Assembly: GCF_000422905.1 (NCBI RefSeq)
Contig: NZ_AUGY01000004.1
Coordinates: forward strand, 124,001-188,000
DNA length: 64,000 bases
From: Paenibacillus alginolyticus DSM 5050 = NBRC 15375
GTDB taxonomy: Bacteria > Bacillota > Bacilli > Paenibacillales > NBRC-103111
Direction of reading: 5' to 3'
Shown here: positions 1 to 8,705 of the stretch, piece by piece
How positions within the stretch are numbered: the first letter of the stretch is position 1
How the letters are laid out: each line of letters begins with the position of its first letter
Notes under the pieces: model-generated
Seen by the model: the letters and a program-made list of their open reading frames with translations, nothing else
Databases searched by the model: none
Told to the model about the DNA's origin: nothing
Translations under genes and position numbers: made by a program

Positions 1-1083
1 GACAACATGCTTCTGCGCAGACCGGTTCCTTATTCTACTTTTACCATTGAAGAAACCGGTGAGGAAGAGAAGGTGTGGACGACATTCGGCAAGCAGGATC
101 CATCCGAACAGATTGATCTGGATATCCGGTCATATGGTGTAAAGCAGTTGCTGGTCGATATTTTCAATAATTTCAAGCAGCAGAATGTCAAGATCGTTCG
201 CTTGGATGCAGTCGGATACATGATAAAGAAGCTGGGAACAAGCTGTTTTTTTGTCGAGCCGGACATCTACGAATTTCTTGATTGGATGATGGCAGTTGCG
301 AAAGCGCTGGACATTGAATTGCTGCCTGAGGTTCACGCTCATTACACCATTCAGTACAAGCTTGCTGAACATGGCTGCTGGATTTACGATTTTATACTGC
401 CATATACGGTACTCGATACTTTGGTACATAAATCTAACGAGCGTCTCTATCAGTATTTGAAGACTCGTCCTGATAAACAGTTTACTATGCTTGACTGTCA
501 CGATGGTATACCTGTAAAACCGGACATGGACGATTTGATTAATACGAAAGAAGCAAGAAAATTGGTGGATCTATGCTTGGAAAGAGGATCAAATCTTAGT
601 CTTATTGTATCCGATCAGCATAAGGCTGAAGATGGTTTCGATGTTCATCAAATCAGATGTTCTTTTTACTCCGTTCTCGGATGTGACGACGATGCCTATT
701 TAGCGGCAAGAGCTATCCAATTCTTTGTGCCGGGAATACCTCAGGTCTACTATGTCGGGCTGCTGGCTGGAGAAAACGATCTTGAGAGCGTAATGAGGAC
801 CGGTGAAGGAAGAGAAATCAACCGGCATAACTTCAGCCTTGATGAAATTGAACAGTCGTTGGAGAAGGAAGTTGTCCAAAGATTGATTACGCTCATTCGA
901 TTCAGAAATGATTATGACGCTTTTGGCGGTGAGTTTGTTGTTATTCCTTCGGCGCAAGACGAAGTTCGGTTGGCTTGGCGCATGGACGATAAGGAGTGCC
1001 GGCTTTTTATTGATCTGCAAACTTGCAAGACAATGATTGAATACATCGGCGAGAACGGTGAATTAACTCTATATGCCGTATAA
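1..1083 (+). CDS. Sucrose phosphorylase-type GH13 enzyme, 3' part (partial)
   Basis: The reading frame is open from base 1, so the gene starts before the window; sucrose phosphorylases are about 480-500 residues and about 360 are visible. It resembles GH13 subfamily 18, which reversibly phosphorolyses sucrose or related glucosides to glucose 1-phosphate in the cytoplasm. The three GH13 acidic residues are present, counted from the Met at base 7: nucleophile Asp67 in RLDAVGY, acid/base Glu108 in LLPEVHAHY, and Asp166 in DCHDG. The C-terminal sheet domain looks complete and a terminator follows. Related subfamily members use sucrose 6'-phosphate or glucosylglycerate, and the substrate cannot be told from this fragment. 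Confidence 0.85.
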   Translation, partial: DNMLLRRPVPYSTFTIEETGEEEKVWTTFGKQDPSEQIDLDIRSYGVKQLLVDIFNNFKQQNVKIVRLDAVGYMIKKLGTSCFFVEPDIYEFLDWMMAVAKALDIELLPEVHAHYTIQYKLAEHGCWIYDFILPYTVLDTLVHKSNERLYQYLKTRPDKQFTMLDCHDGIPVKPDMDDLINTKEARKLVDLCLERGSNLSLIVSDQHKAEDGFDVHQIRCSFYSVLGCDDDAYLAARAIQFFVPGIPQVYYVGLLAGENDLESVMRTGEGREINRHNFSLDEIEQSLEKEVVQRLITLIRFRNDYDAFGGEFVVIPSAQDEVRLAWRMDDKECRLFIDLQTCKTMIEYIGENGELTLYAV

Positions 1084-1098
1084 TTCAAGGTAGAAGCG

Positions 1099-1133
1099 GA
1101 GGCGCATACTAAACAGGTATACGCCTCTTTTCT
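1099..1133 (+). terminator. Rho-independent terminator after the phosphorylase gene
   Basis: Arms GAGGCGCATAC and GTATACGCCTC pair with one internal mismatch around a 7-nt loop and are followed by TTTTCTC, 16 bases after the stop codon. Confidence 0.85.
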
Positions 1134-1496
1134 CTGAAATGCAGATTTACAGGATGAAGTAAGCTGGGGCTAGATCAGGTTATCCAGTTCGAGAACAGCC
1201 CTCCGCTTTCCCGGCGGTTATAAGCAAGATTGGCAGGAAAACGGATTTTGGTGCAACTATTAAAACAGATCAAAGATATTGCCCTTTCTTTATCTGTCGA
1301 AATTTGGCCCGCATGTTGAATAAAGGGTAATGTGATAACCATCGATTATTATACAAAAAGATCGATAAATGGTATTGTTCTTCTTTTATTTCTACTGTCA
1401 TACACATCTAGCGCGTAGTTATAAGTGTTCTTCTAATAAGAGGAATGCTTTTTTCGATTATATAGTAGTCTCTATTTGAGAGGGGATGCATAACAA
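1134..1496. other. Intergenic stretch, no gene recognised
   Basis: AT-rich leader before the broken response regulator. A GAGAGGGG ribosome binding site lies about 10 bases before the GTG at 1497. The only structure noted is an imperfect inverted repeat built on ATCGAT around 1340-1375. No promoter could be assigned with confidence. Confidence 0.4.
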
Positions 1497-2407
1497 GTGG
1501 AACTCATCAGTGTTATGTTGGTTGACGATGAGCCGATGGCCTTGGAAAATGTCGCTGATATCATAGATTGGCACGAACACGGCTTTGAAGTTGTCATACA
1601 AACGACGGATCCTCGGAAAGCATGGGAATGGTTTGAAAAGAAAAGACCGAAAATCGTAATCTCTGATATTTCCATGCCTCATATAGACGGTTTGGAGCTC
1701 AGCAAGCGCATTTTGGAAACAGAGCCGGGAACACGCATAGTCTTCTTAACGGCTTATCGTGATTTCGATTACGTAAGACAAGCCTTAGAATTAAAAGCAG
1801 CTCACAATGTATTAAAGCATGAGATCAGTCAAAATCGGCTTTTGAACCAATTGCTCGCGATCAAGCAATCTTTGACCGATGAACAAGCCATCTGGAAAAA
1901 CGTTAAGAAGCAGTTGTTGTTAGATGTACTTCATGGAAAATGGCTCGCGGAGCCTCACGATTCGAATTCTCCAGCTGCCCGTGAAGTAAACCAAGTCCTA
2001 CAGGGAAGTTCTGCCTTATTTTATTTTGAAGTGGGGCCGACCTATCTCTTGAATGGGGGAAAACGCTGCGGGCAGATCCAGCAGCCTGAGCAGGTTTGGC
2101 AACTTGTGACTTCCATGATGCAAGATGAGGGGGAGTCCCGCTGGTTTGAGGCAGTTGAAGATGGGAATGAAGGGTATGCAGCATCCATCTTAGAAAAACA
2201 TTCAAAAAAGAAATGAATAAGACGTTATCCGACTTTATCACGGAATTCAGAATTGAAAAGGCTAAGGAGCTTTTGAAGAAGGATGAGTTGAAAATTTACG
2301 AAATATCCACTTTAGTCGGATACCAAACGAGCCAATATTTCAGCCAAGTGTTTAAAAAAATGACCGGCACTTATCCGAGTGAATACAAAGACCGAGTTGG
2401 AGGGTAA
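1497..2407 (+). pseudogene. YesN-type response regulator with internal deletion
   Basis: A GTG start begins a normal receiver domain (VMLVDDEP; phospho-acceptor Asp57 in VISDISMP; LTAYRDFDY). The frame runs about 100 residues beyond it and stops at 2216. The last 64 residues of an AraC-type DNA-binding domain (FKKEMNKTLSDF through FKKMTGTYPSEYK) follow in another frame, 2213-2407. Family members are about 500 residues, so the middle of the protein and the first half of the AraC domain are deleted, with a junction near 2190-2205. The truncated product could still act as a lone receiver. It precedes a kinase remnant, as in intact YesN/YesM pairs. Confidence 0.8.
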
Positions 2408-2409
2408 GC

Positions 2410-2705
2410 ATGAACCGCAGCATCAAGAACAAAATACTGGGAAGCGTAGTTCTGATCGTCATCGTATCGTTAACGCTTAGCAGTTTGTTGGCGTATTGGC
2501 GTTTTTTTTTCATACTGGAAAATCAAACGATTCACGATAACGATATCTATTTACAGCAGACCGTGAATCAAATGAATCAATTGGTAGACGATATAGAAAA
2601 ATATGCCGGGAATATTGTGAATGACGAACTCTTGCAAACATTCTCAAATAAGCTGAATCACAACCTCAAATCCATGTTCTTGCCAAACTATGAGATCCGC
2701 AACGT
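2410..2705 (+). pseudogene. YesM-type sensor kinase, N-terminal remnant
   Basis: The first about 97 residues look like the start of a YesM-family histidine kinase: a basic N-terminus (MNRSIKNKILG), one membrane segment (VVLIVIVSLTLSSLLAYW) and the start of an extracellular sensor helix. Around 2700 the similarity ends and the DNA continues as a beta-galactosidase fragment in another frame, so the HAMP, His and ATPase parts are missing. It starts 2 bases after the regulator stop, in the usual operon arrangement. Confidence 0.7.
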
Positions 2706-2711
2706 TTTCCA

Positions 2712-2990
2712 ATGCCATCGGCTCATCGTCATGAAAGCGGTGACCCTAGCTCACTCATTACTGATATTCGTACACCGATGTATCCGGCACTATCGTGGGT
2801 GGAGGAAGAGATGGCAAATACCGGTGACTTGCGCCCCATGGTTATGTGCGAGTATGCTTACGCGAAGAGCAACAGCACAGGGAATTTCTATAAGTTCTGG
2901 GATATGGTAGATCGCTATCCCCGGTTCTAAGGCGGCTTTGTAATTACTCCAAATGTTTACCAGTATGCTTTTTTCATAAAACCTTTGTGA
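2712..2990 (+). pseudogene. GH2 beta-galactosidase internal fragment
   Basis: The translation carries a conserved GH2 stretch: ITDIRTPMYPAL, then RPMVMCEYAYAKSNSTGNF (the CEYAHAMGNS region with the catalytic Glu in LacZ-type enzymes), then FWDMVDRYPRF. The stop codon TAA at 2928 stands where the family has Gln (PRF-stop-GGFV), consistent with a CAA to TAA nonsense change, and the frame then continues for about 20 residues. Only about 90 of roughly 1000 residues remain. It is joined directly to the kinase remnant upstream. Confidence 0.75.
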
Positions 2991-3007
2991 GCATTTAGAC
3001 GAAATAG

Positions 3008-3043
3008 AACCCCATTCTTTTTTAGTATGAGAGTGGGGTTTTG
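3008..3043 (+). terminator. Rho-independent terminator
   Basis: AACCCCATTCT pairs with the facing AGAGTGGGGTT arm (one G-T wobble) and is followed by TTTTG. It probably belonged to the lost beta-galactosidase gene. Confidence 0.75.
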
Positions 3044-3087
3044 TGCTGTAATAAGCTTGCTTTCAGATCTCGATGGGTCGATGGTTC

Positions 3088-3231
3088 GCTTCGAAATCAT
3101 ACCTATCCTTCCCCTTCCATTATCCGCGAATCTTGGGGCATGAACTGTCAGGTGTAATTGAACATATCGGCAATAACGTTGAAGGGCTTGCCGTCGGAGA
3201 ACGTTATCCCGTATCTTTCTGTATTTATGGG
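3088..3231 (+). pseudogene. Zinc alcohol dehydrogenase (MDR) fragment
   Basis: A frame without a start codon encodes FHYPRILGHELSGVIEHIG and then NNVEGLAVGERYPV. This is the GHE zinc-site segment and the following glycine/valine-rich strand of medium-chain zinc dehydrogenases. Both ends are lost; about 45 residues of a roughly 340-residue protein are recognisable. Confidence 0.7.
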
Positions 3232-3337
3232 GGGATAGATCTTTAATCTATTTATTTTGTAATCGCATACAAGGTCTCATAATAAAGGTGTAAGAGAAAA
3301 TCAAATCTATAAGGAGAAGCAAAAATGGGGGGAGGTC

Positions 3338-3397
3338 ACGAAAAAGAAGTTGTGGGTATCCATGCCGCTTACATTAACCGCAATGAAAAGTAAATGA
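3338..3397 (+). pseudogene. Possible remnant of a lipoprotein signal peptide
   Basis: From ACG at 3338 the frame reads TKKKLWVSMPLTLTAMKSK and stops. A run of lysines followed by a hydrophobic stretch resembles the start of a solute-binding lipoprotein whose ATG became ACG and whose body is deleted. A GGGGGGAGG sequence sits just upstream. Alternatively, the ATG at 3325, with its own AAGGAG site, opens a 22-codon peptide. Neither reading is secure. Confidence 0.25.
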
Positions 3398-3431
3398 ACA
3401 ACCATAATAAATAAAATAGAGGAGCGCAAGT

Positions 3432-4409
3432 ATGCACAATTTACCGAAACCTCATCACCCGCTTGTCACCCATATCTTCACTGCCGATCCTTCGGCGCAC
3501 GTATTTGAGGGGAAAATTTTCATCTACCCGTCACACGATCTCGATCATGACGGCGCTGATAATGACAATGGGGATCAATATGCAATGGAAGACTATCATG
3601 TTCTATCCATGGATGGCTTCGAGTCCCCCGTTATCGATCATGGTCAAGTCCTTCATCTGAAAGATATTCCCTGGGCTTCCAAACAACTCTGGGCTCCTGA
3701 TGCTGCTTTTAAGGCCGGAACCTATTTCTTGTATTTTCCTGCCCGGGATCATGATGGGATTTTTCGAATCGGTGTGGCGACCAGCACGTCGCCTGCCGGT
3801 CCTTTTCTTCCTCAACCGTCTTATATCGAGGGAAGCTTCAGTATCGACCCAGCCGTGCTTGTTGATGACGACAATCGGGCTTACATATATTTCGGCGGTC
3901 TTTGGGGCGGCCAATTGGAAAAATGGCAGACCAGTACTTTCGAGCCGGAAGCGGTGGGGCCGGCGGTGGAGGCGCCTGCTATAGGTCCTCGGGTCGCTCT
4001 GCTGAGCGAGGACATGCTGTCATTTCAAACCGCTCCGCTAGAAATTTCGATCGTTGACGAAAACGGCAGCCCGATTCTCGCTGGAGACGAGGATAGGCGC
4101 TATTTTGAAGGACCGTGGGTACACAAATATAACGGCTGGTACTACTTGTCCTACTCCACGGGCACCACCCATAAATTGGTATACGCCGTCAGCCGGAATC
4201 CGTTGGGACCGTATACCTTCAAGGGCACGATCTTAACTCCGGTTATCGGCTGGACAACTCATCACTCCATTATCCAGTGCGAAGACAAATGGTACTTATT
4301 TTACCACGATAGTTCTTTGTCCGAAGGCGTTAACCACAAGCGTTGCGTCAAATATACGGAGTTACACTATAACGAAGATGGAACGATTCGGACGATTGAT
4401 CCTTATTAA
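3432..4409 (+). CDS. GH43 family glycoside hydrolase (arabinofuranosidase/xylosidase type)
   Basis: A 325-residue five-bladed beta-propeller hydrolase without a signal peptide, so probably cytoplasmic and acting on imported oligosaccharides. The GH43 catalytic triad is visible: general base Asp19 in TADPSAHV, pKa-tuning Asp139 in SIDPAVLV and general acid Glu226 in RYFEGPW. WAPDAAF and HHSI blade motifs are also present. Length matches single-domain GH43 enzymes. Start ATG 3432 follows GAGGAGCGCAAGT. It sits between gene debris and a cre-regulated sugar transporter operon, so it may cleave what that transporter imports. Substrate (arabinose- or xylose-containing oligomers) is inferred from family only. 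Confidence 0.88.
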   Translation: MHNLPKPHHPLVTHIFTADPSAHVFEGKIFIYPSHDLDHDGADNDNGDQYAMEDYHVLSMDGFESPVIDHGQVLHLKDIPWASKQLWAPDAAFKAGTYFLYFPARDHDGIFRIGVATSTSPAGPFLPQPSYIEGSFSIDPAVLVDDDNRAYIYFGGLWGGQLEKWQTSTFEPEAVGPAVEAPAIGPRVALLSEDMLSFQTAPLEISIVDENGSPILAGDEDRRYFEGPWVHKYNGWYYLSYSTGTTHKLVYAVSRNPLGPYTFKGTILTPVIGWTTHHSIIQCEDKWYLFYHDSSLSEGVNHKRCVKYTELHYNEDGTIRTIDPY

Positions 4410-4559
4410 TGAAAAAAAATTTGGCCTTGGCCCTTAAAAACTGCGGGCGGGACATCCTGTTCTCCGCCTGCAATTGGGGCTTCGATGATTTTTCTCCTGC
4501 CATCATTGTGATTCACCGAGCTATATGAGAATAGATCAATAATCGATGAGAATAGGTCA

Positions 4560-4588
4560 TTGTTTTGAAAAAATTGATATCTTATAAT
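4560..4588 (+). promoter_or_regulatory. Putative sigma-A promoter for the sugar transporter operon
   Basis: TTGTTT at 4560-4565 and a perfect TATAAT at 4583-4588 are separated by 17 bases. The leader to the first gene is about 160 bases. A cre site lies just downstream. The rest of the 4410-4757 gap holds only an imperfect GC-rich hairpin near 4440-4490. Confidence 0.6.
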
Positions 4589-4605
4589 AGCTTTAATGAA
4601 ACGGA

Positions 4606-4620
4606 ATGAAAACGCTATCA
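4606..4620 (+). promoter_or_regulatory. cre site (CcpA operator)
   Basis: ATGAAAACGCTATCA fits the Bacillus cre consensus WTGNAARCGNWWWCA at every position. It lies about 20 bases after the -10 box, overlapping the early transcribed region, where CcpA binding normally represses. This predicts carbon catabolite repression of the following ABC transporter operon. Confidence 0.65.
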
Positions 4621-4757
4621 ACACAAGGTGCGTCCTCAAATTCATCGATGACCTTTTGCGCTGGAGTAGAGTGAAATTGCCATTTCGGCACTCCATATTT
4701 TTTTTGGATATCGTTATTTGTCAATAAATACGTTGAATATAAAATAGGGGGTCTGAC

Positions 4758-5684
4758 ATGGTACGAATAGAAAAATACAGCAGCAAGAAAAGCATCTCAA
4801 TTATAAAATTCCTCTTTATTATGCCTTTTATGGTTTTGCTTGGTGTCTTTGCATATTACCCGCTATATGGTTGGGTTTATGCATTCTTTGACTATACGCC
4901 GCCGATTCCGCTGTCCCAATCGCCGTTTGTTGGTTTGAAGTGGTTTCATACCTTGGTCGAAAACCAAGTAAAGATCGATCAAACGCTTCAAATACTCAAG
5001 AACACGTTTGGGATGAGTGGCTTGAATTTGTTATTCTCCTGGCTTCCAATGATTTTTGCCATATTCCTGACAGAGATCAAATCCGTACGTTTCCGGAGGT
5101 TTATACAGACGGTAACAACCTTACCGAACTTCATCAGCTGGGTATTGGTCTATTCACTGGCATTTTCAATGTTCTCTAGTGAAGGTATAGTCAACGGCCT
5201 TTTGAAACAACTTGGATTTATCGATTCCCCGGTATTACTTCTTCAAAACTCCGATCATGTTTGGATTATGATGTGGATATGGACGACCTGGAAAACATTA
5301 GGTTGGTCAGCCATATTGTATATCGCGGCGATTATGAGTATAGATGATTCTCTATATGAAGCGGCCTATGTAGACGGCGCGACAAGAATGCGGGTGATCT
5401 GGCATGTAGTATTGCCGAGTATGGTGCCGACCTATTTTGTTTTGTTGATGCTGCAAATTGCGAGTTTTCTGAATAATGGCTTGGAGCAATATTTCGTATT
5501 TCAAAATGCATTTAACAAGGATTCCATACAGGTTTTAGACTTATATGTTTACAACCTGGCAATGGGGGGCGGCAGCTATTCCGTGTCTGTCGCGATCAGT
5601 ATGCTAAAGACCTTGATTAGTGTTGTACTTCTCTTTTCTGTGAACGGACTATCGAAAAGACTAAGGGGAGAGAGTATTGTATGA
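4758..5684 (+). CDS. Sugar ABC transporter permease, LplB family
   Basis: A 308-residue inner-membrane permease with about six hydrophobic segments and the binding-protein-dependent permease EAA loop (YEAAYVDGATRMRVIWHVVLPSM, split here only by residue numbering around 205-225). The N-terminal part (FIMPFMVLLGVFAYYPLYGW) is typical of LplB proteins that work with large lipoprotein receptors. Start ATG follows AGGGGG. The stop overlaps the next permease by four bases (ATGA). No ATPase gene is present, as usual for this family, which shares an MsmX-type ATPase encoded elsewhere. Confidence 0.9.
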   Translation: MVRIEKYSSKKSISIIKFLFIMPFMVLLGVFAYYPLYGWVYAFFDYTPPIPLSQSPFVGLKWFHTLVENQVKIDQTLQILKNTFGMSGLNLLFSWLPMIFAIFLTEIKSVRFRRFIQTVTTLPNFISWVLVYSLAFSMFSSEGIVNGLLKQLGFIDSPVLLLQNSDHVWIMMWIWTTWKTLGWSAILYIAAIMSIDDSLYEAAYVDGATRMRVIWHVVLPSMVPTYFVLLMLQIASFLNNGLEQYFVFQNAFNKDSIQVLDLYVYNLAMGGGSYSVSVAISMLKTLISVVLLFSVNGLSKRLRGESIV

Positions 5685-6649
5685 GTGATACAGCAGCAGG
5701 GCTGGCGCCGAATGATAAAGTGCCCGGCAGCCATCTCACCAGAAAAATTAAAGTCCAAGTCAGCCCAACAGACAAAATGAGTACTGTATTAATATATGTG
5801 TTGTTTTCCCTGTATGTGCTTATATGTGTATATCCATTTTACTCCATCATTATTAATACCATAAGCGCAAACGATATCAGTGCCAAAGGTGATGTTATCT
5901 TTTACCCGATAAATATCCAATTTCATAACTATGTCGATGCGTTTAAAATACCGGGGTTGTGGGATGCAGCCGTTGTATCTGTAGGAAGGACCGTGATTGG
6001 AACTACTTTGACGGTAGGGGCTTCCGCCTTTCTGGGATTCATGTTTACCCAGGAGGATATGTGGAGGAGAAAATTATGGTATCGCTTTACGGTTTTAACC
6101 ATGTTTTTTAATGCCGGGGTTATTCCGTGGTATTTGACAATGAGGTCTTTGCATCTGACAAACAATTTTTTGGCCTATATTCTGCCGACAATCGTAGCTC
6201 CGTTTTTCATCATTCTTGTAAAGACTTTCGTGGAATCAACGCCGAAGGAATTGCAACATGCGGCAAGTATCGACGGGGCCGGGACCATGACCCTTTTTTT
6301 CAAAATCATGTTGCCCATCTGTAAGCCCATATTGGCTACAGTTGCCATATTCGCTGCAGTGGATCAGTGGAATTCCTTCCAGGACACGTTGTTGTTGGTC
6401 ACGGAGAGCAAGCTCTATAGCTTACAGTTTATTCTATATAACTATATTAATCAGGCAAGTTCCATATCCAGCATGGTAAACCTGCAGAATGCCGGTTCGA
6501 CAGCGATATCAAGTCTAGCAACAAAGCAAACCACTACTTCAATTCGAATGACGGTGACCATTATTGTTGTAGCGCCCATTTTGTTGGTTTATCCGATTTT
6601 CCAAAGGTTTTTTGTAAAGGGGATTATGATCGGTGCAGTGAAAGGATAA
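5681..6649 (+). CDS. Sugar ABC transporter permease, YtcP/LplC (CUT1) family
   Basis: The second permease, 322 residues, with a roughly 30-residue cytoplasmic N-terminus, six predicted membrane segments and the EAA loop (ELQHAASIDGAGTMTLFFKI). It ends FQRFFVKGIMIGAVKG, the typical C-terminal signature of this family. It is translationally coupled to the preceding permease and forms the heterodimeric channel with it. It is followed after about 40 bases by the cognate solute-binding protein. Confidence 0.9.
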   Translation: MSDTAAGLAPNDKVPGSHLTRKIKVQVSPTDKMSTVLIYVLFSLYVLICVYPFYSIIINTISANDISAKGDVIFYPINIQFHNYVDAFKIPGLWDAAVVSVGRTVIGTTLTVGASAFLGFMFTQEDMWRRKLWYRFTVLTMFFNAGVIPWYLTMRSLHLTNNFLAYILPTIVAPFFIILVKTFVESTPKELQHAASIDGAGTMTLFFKIMLPICKPILATVAIFAAVDQWNSFQDTLLLVTESKLYSLQFILYNYINQASSISSMVNLQNAGSTAISSLATKQTTTSIRMTVTIIVVAPILLVYPIFQRFFVKGIMIGAVKG

Positions 6650-6691
6650 CTTGCACCGGTTTAATAAATTGAAAGAATATGGGGGTTGAGT

Positions 6692-8491
6692 ATGAGTAAA
6701 TCTAGTAAAGCAGTAAAAAAATCGATGTTGTTATTGTTTGCTAGCCTCTTCATGGTTTCGGTAGCATTGACCGGCTGTGGAGACGAATCTAACAATAAGG
6801 CTGCATCAACGGAACCAAGTAAGTCACCAGACTCCGGTACTGAAGCTACATCCAAGGCTAGTACAGCACTAGATCACAGTAAATCGCTGACCATTACCGT
6901 TTTTGACAATGCAGCAAATTATCAAGGAGAGCAGAAAGGGTGGTATGGAAAGCTTATTAAGGATAAGTTCAATATCACATTGAACATTCTTGCTCCGCAG
7001 GTTGCTGGCGATCAGCTATACAAGACAAGATCGGCAGCAGGAAATTTGGGCGATCTCCTGATCGTCAATAACAATCAGTTGGAAGAATTAATTCCAGCCG
7101 GTCTGATTATGGACCTCACGGGTAAGATCAAAAATACCCAGAACCTGTCCAAATATGTGGACAATCATTTCAAACCTTTCAATGCAGCATTTCAAAAAGT
7201 AAATCCGGATGGCAAGATTTATGCTTTGCCGACTTTTGAGGCAGATACTTCACCAACGACATACTCGGAACAAATCCCTTACTCAAGCCCAATAATGCCT
7301 TGGGATTACTTCAAGGGAGTTGGGGCTCCCAAGCTGAACAATCTGGATGATCTTTTGAATGTACTGAAACAAATGCATGAGAAATATCCCAAGACTCCGG
7401 ACGGTAAACCGATCGCTCCGATCACCTTGTGGAAGGATTGGGACAGCAGAGGCACTATGGAAAATGCACGCTGGTTGAGCAATTGGTACGGTTATGAGCA
7501 GCCAGAAGGAACCACGACCATCCAGTTGAATGCAAAAGGCGACATCGTTCCACTCATCGATGACAACAGTATGTACAAGAAAATTTTGCAATTCTATTTT
7601 AAAGCAAATCAGATGGGTTTGGTTGACCCTGACTCGCCAACCCAGGATTGGAACAAAGTATCGGAAAAGCTGACCAACAAGCAGGTACTCCTCTTGTGGT
7701 ACTCATGGGAAACAGGTTTCTACAATACAATTGAAAGAGGTAAAAAGGGTGACGGGAATGTTGCTGTTCCGATCGCTGACACGCACATCATTCAGGCAAG
7801 CGATGCATATTACGGCAATGGAAGAGTATTTGCTATCGGTTCCAAAGCCAATGATCCCGATCGGATCATGGAATTCATGGATTGGCTGGCTTCTCCTGAA
7901 GGCCTGCGCTACTATGTGAATGGATTTGAAGGCTTCAACTACGAAAAGACGGCAGACGGCAAGTTTAAGCTAACCGAAGTGGGTCAAACCGCATTCCAGA
8001 AAAATACACCTGTTCCGGAAGAGTACGGAGGCGGCGGATACCAGGACGGACAAAGCAAGCTCAACACGATGATCATAAGCGATTTTGCCAAAGATCCAAA
8101 GACAGGGGAGTTCTATAACAGCAATTACTGGGCCTCAACAATTGAAGCGAACAAGACAGCGCTAACGACGGATTGGCAGAACACCTATAATGCAGAAAAC
8201 GCAACAGATTACTACCTGAAACATAAGATGATCGATATCGTCCCCAATATCAATACAAGTTTAGGAAGCGATTCATCAGATATTAAAAACAAACGCAGCC
8301 AGATTTCTGACTATGTAAAGAACACATCCTGGAAAATGGTATTTGCAAAAAATCAAGCAGAGTTCGACAAGCTTTGGGAAATGATGAAGAAAGATGTGAT
8401 AGGCCTCGGTTGGAATGATGTCTTTGCCTCGGATACGGAAAGAGCGCAAAAGATTATTAAAATGCGTGCCGATGCACTAGCTAAAAAGTAA
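6692..8491 (+). CDS. Extracellular solute-binding lipoprotein
   Basis: A 599-residue family 1 solute-binding protein, much larger than maltose-binding proteins, as usual beside LplB/YtcP permeases. A type II signal peptide ends in the lipobox LTGC (Cys29), followed by a Ser/Thr/Lys-rich linker. Start ATG 6692 is preferred over TTG 6686 because GGGGG at 6681-6685 is correctly spaced. Residues 70-550 match the bilobed fold (TITVFDNAANYQG early, EFMDWLASPEGLRYYVNG late). It is last in the operon and probably binds an oligosaccharide at the cell surface; the ligand is unknown. Confidence 0.9.
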   Translation: MSKSSKAVKKSMLLLFASLFMVSVALTGCGDESNNKAASTEPSKSPDSGTEATSKASTALDHSKSLTITVFDNAANYQGEQKGWYGKLIKDKFNITLNILAPQVAGDQLYKTRSAAGNLGDLLIVNNNQLEELIPAGLIMDLTGKIKNTQNLSKYVDNHFKPFNAAFQKVNPDGKIYALPTFEADTSPTTYSEQIPYSSPIMPWDYFKGVGAPKLNNLDDLLNVLKQMHEKYPKTPDGKPIAPITLWKDWDSRGTMENARWLSNWYGYEQPEGTTTIQLNAKGDIVPLIDDNSMYKKILQFYFKANQMGLVDPDSPTQDWNKVSEKLTNKQVLLLWYSWETGFYNTIERGKKGDGNVAVPIADTHIIQASDAYYGNGRVFAIGSKANDPDRIMEFMDWLASPEGLRYYVNGFEGFNYEKTADGKFKLTEVGQTAFQKNTPVPEEYGGGGYQDGQSKLNTMIISDFAKDPKTGEFYNSNYWASTIEANKTALTTDWQNTYNAENATDYYLKHKMIDIVPNINTSLGSDSSDIKNKRSQISDYVKNTSWKMVFAKNQAEFDKLWEMMKKDVIGLGWNDVFASDTERAQKIIKMRADALAKK

Positions 8492-8506
8492 AAATTATAA
8501 TTTTAT

Positions 8507-8554
8507 AATGAATGAGGGATATGTATGATCTTATATATCCCTCATTCATTTTCT
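8507..8554 (+). terminator. Rho-independent terminator of the first transporter operon
   Basis: A perfect 16-bp stem (AATGAATGAGGGATAT with its complement) around a 12-nt loop, followed by TTCT. It lies 16 bases after the solute-binding protein stop codon. Confidence 0.9.
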
Positions 8555-8705
8555 GATTCTACATTTCGATGAACATCTAGTTTTCGATCTAGACAAGAGT
8601 GCCAAACGAGCCGTCGTTCCTTTGCTTCGTTGACTGTTCTCAAACAGCAATATATGCTAATAATTAATTGATGTTTTGTCATTTTTTTGATACTGGAGGA
8701 TCATG

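Noticed and set aside
1150..1262. Short frame ending KQDWQENGFWCNY
   Set aside because: Looks slightly protein-like but is under 40 residues, lacks a start and cannot be tied to any family.
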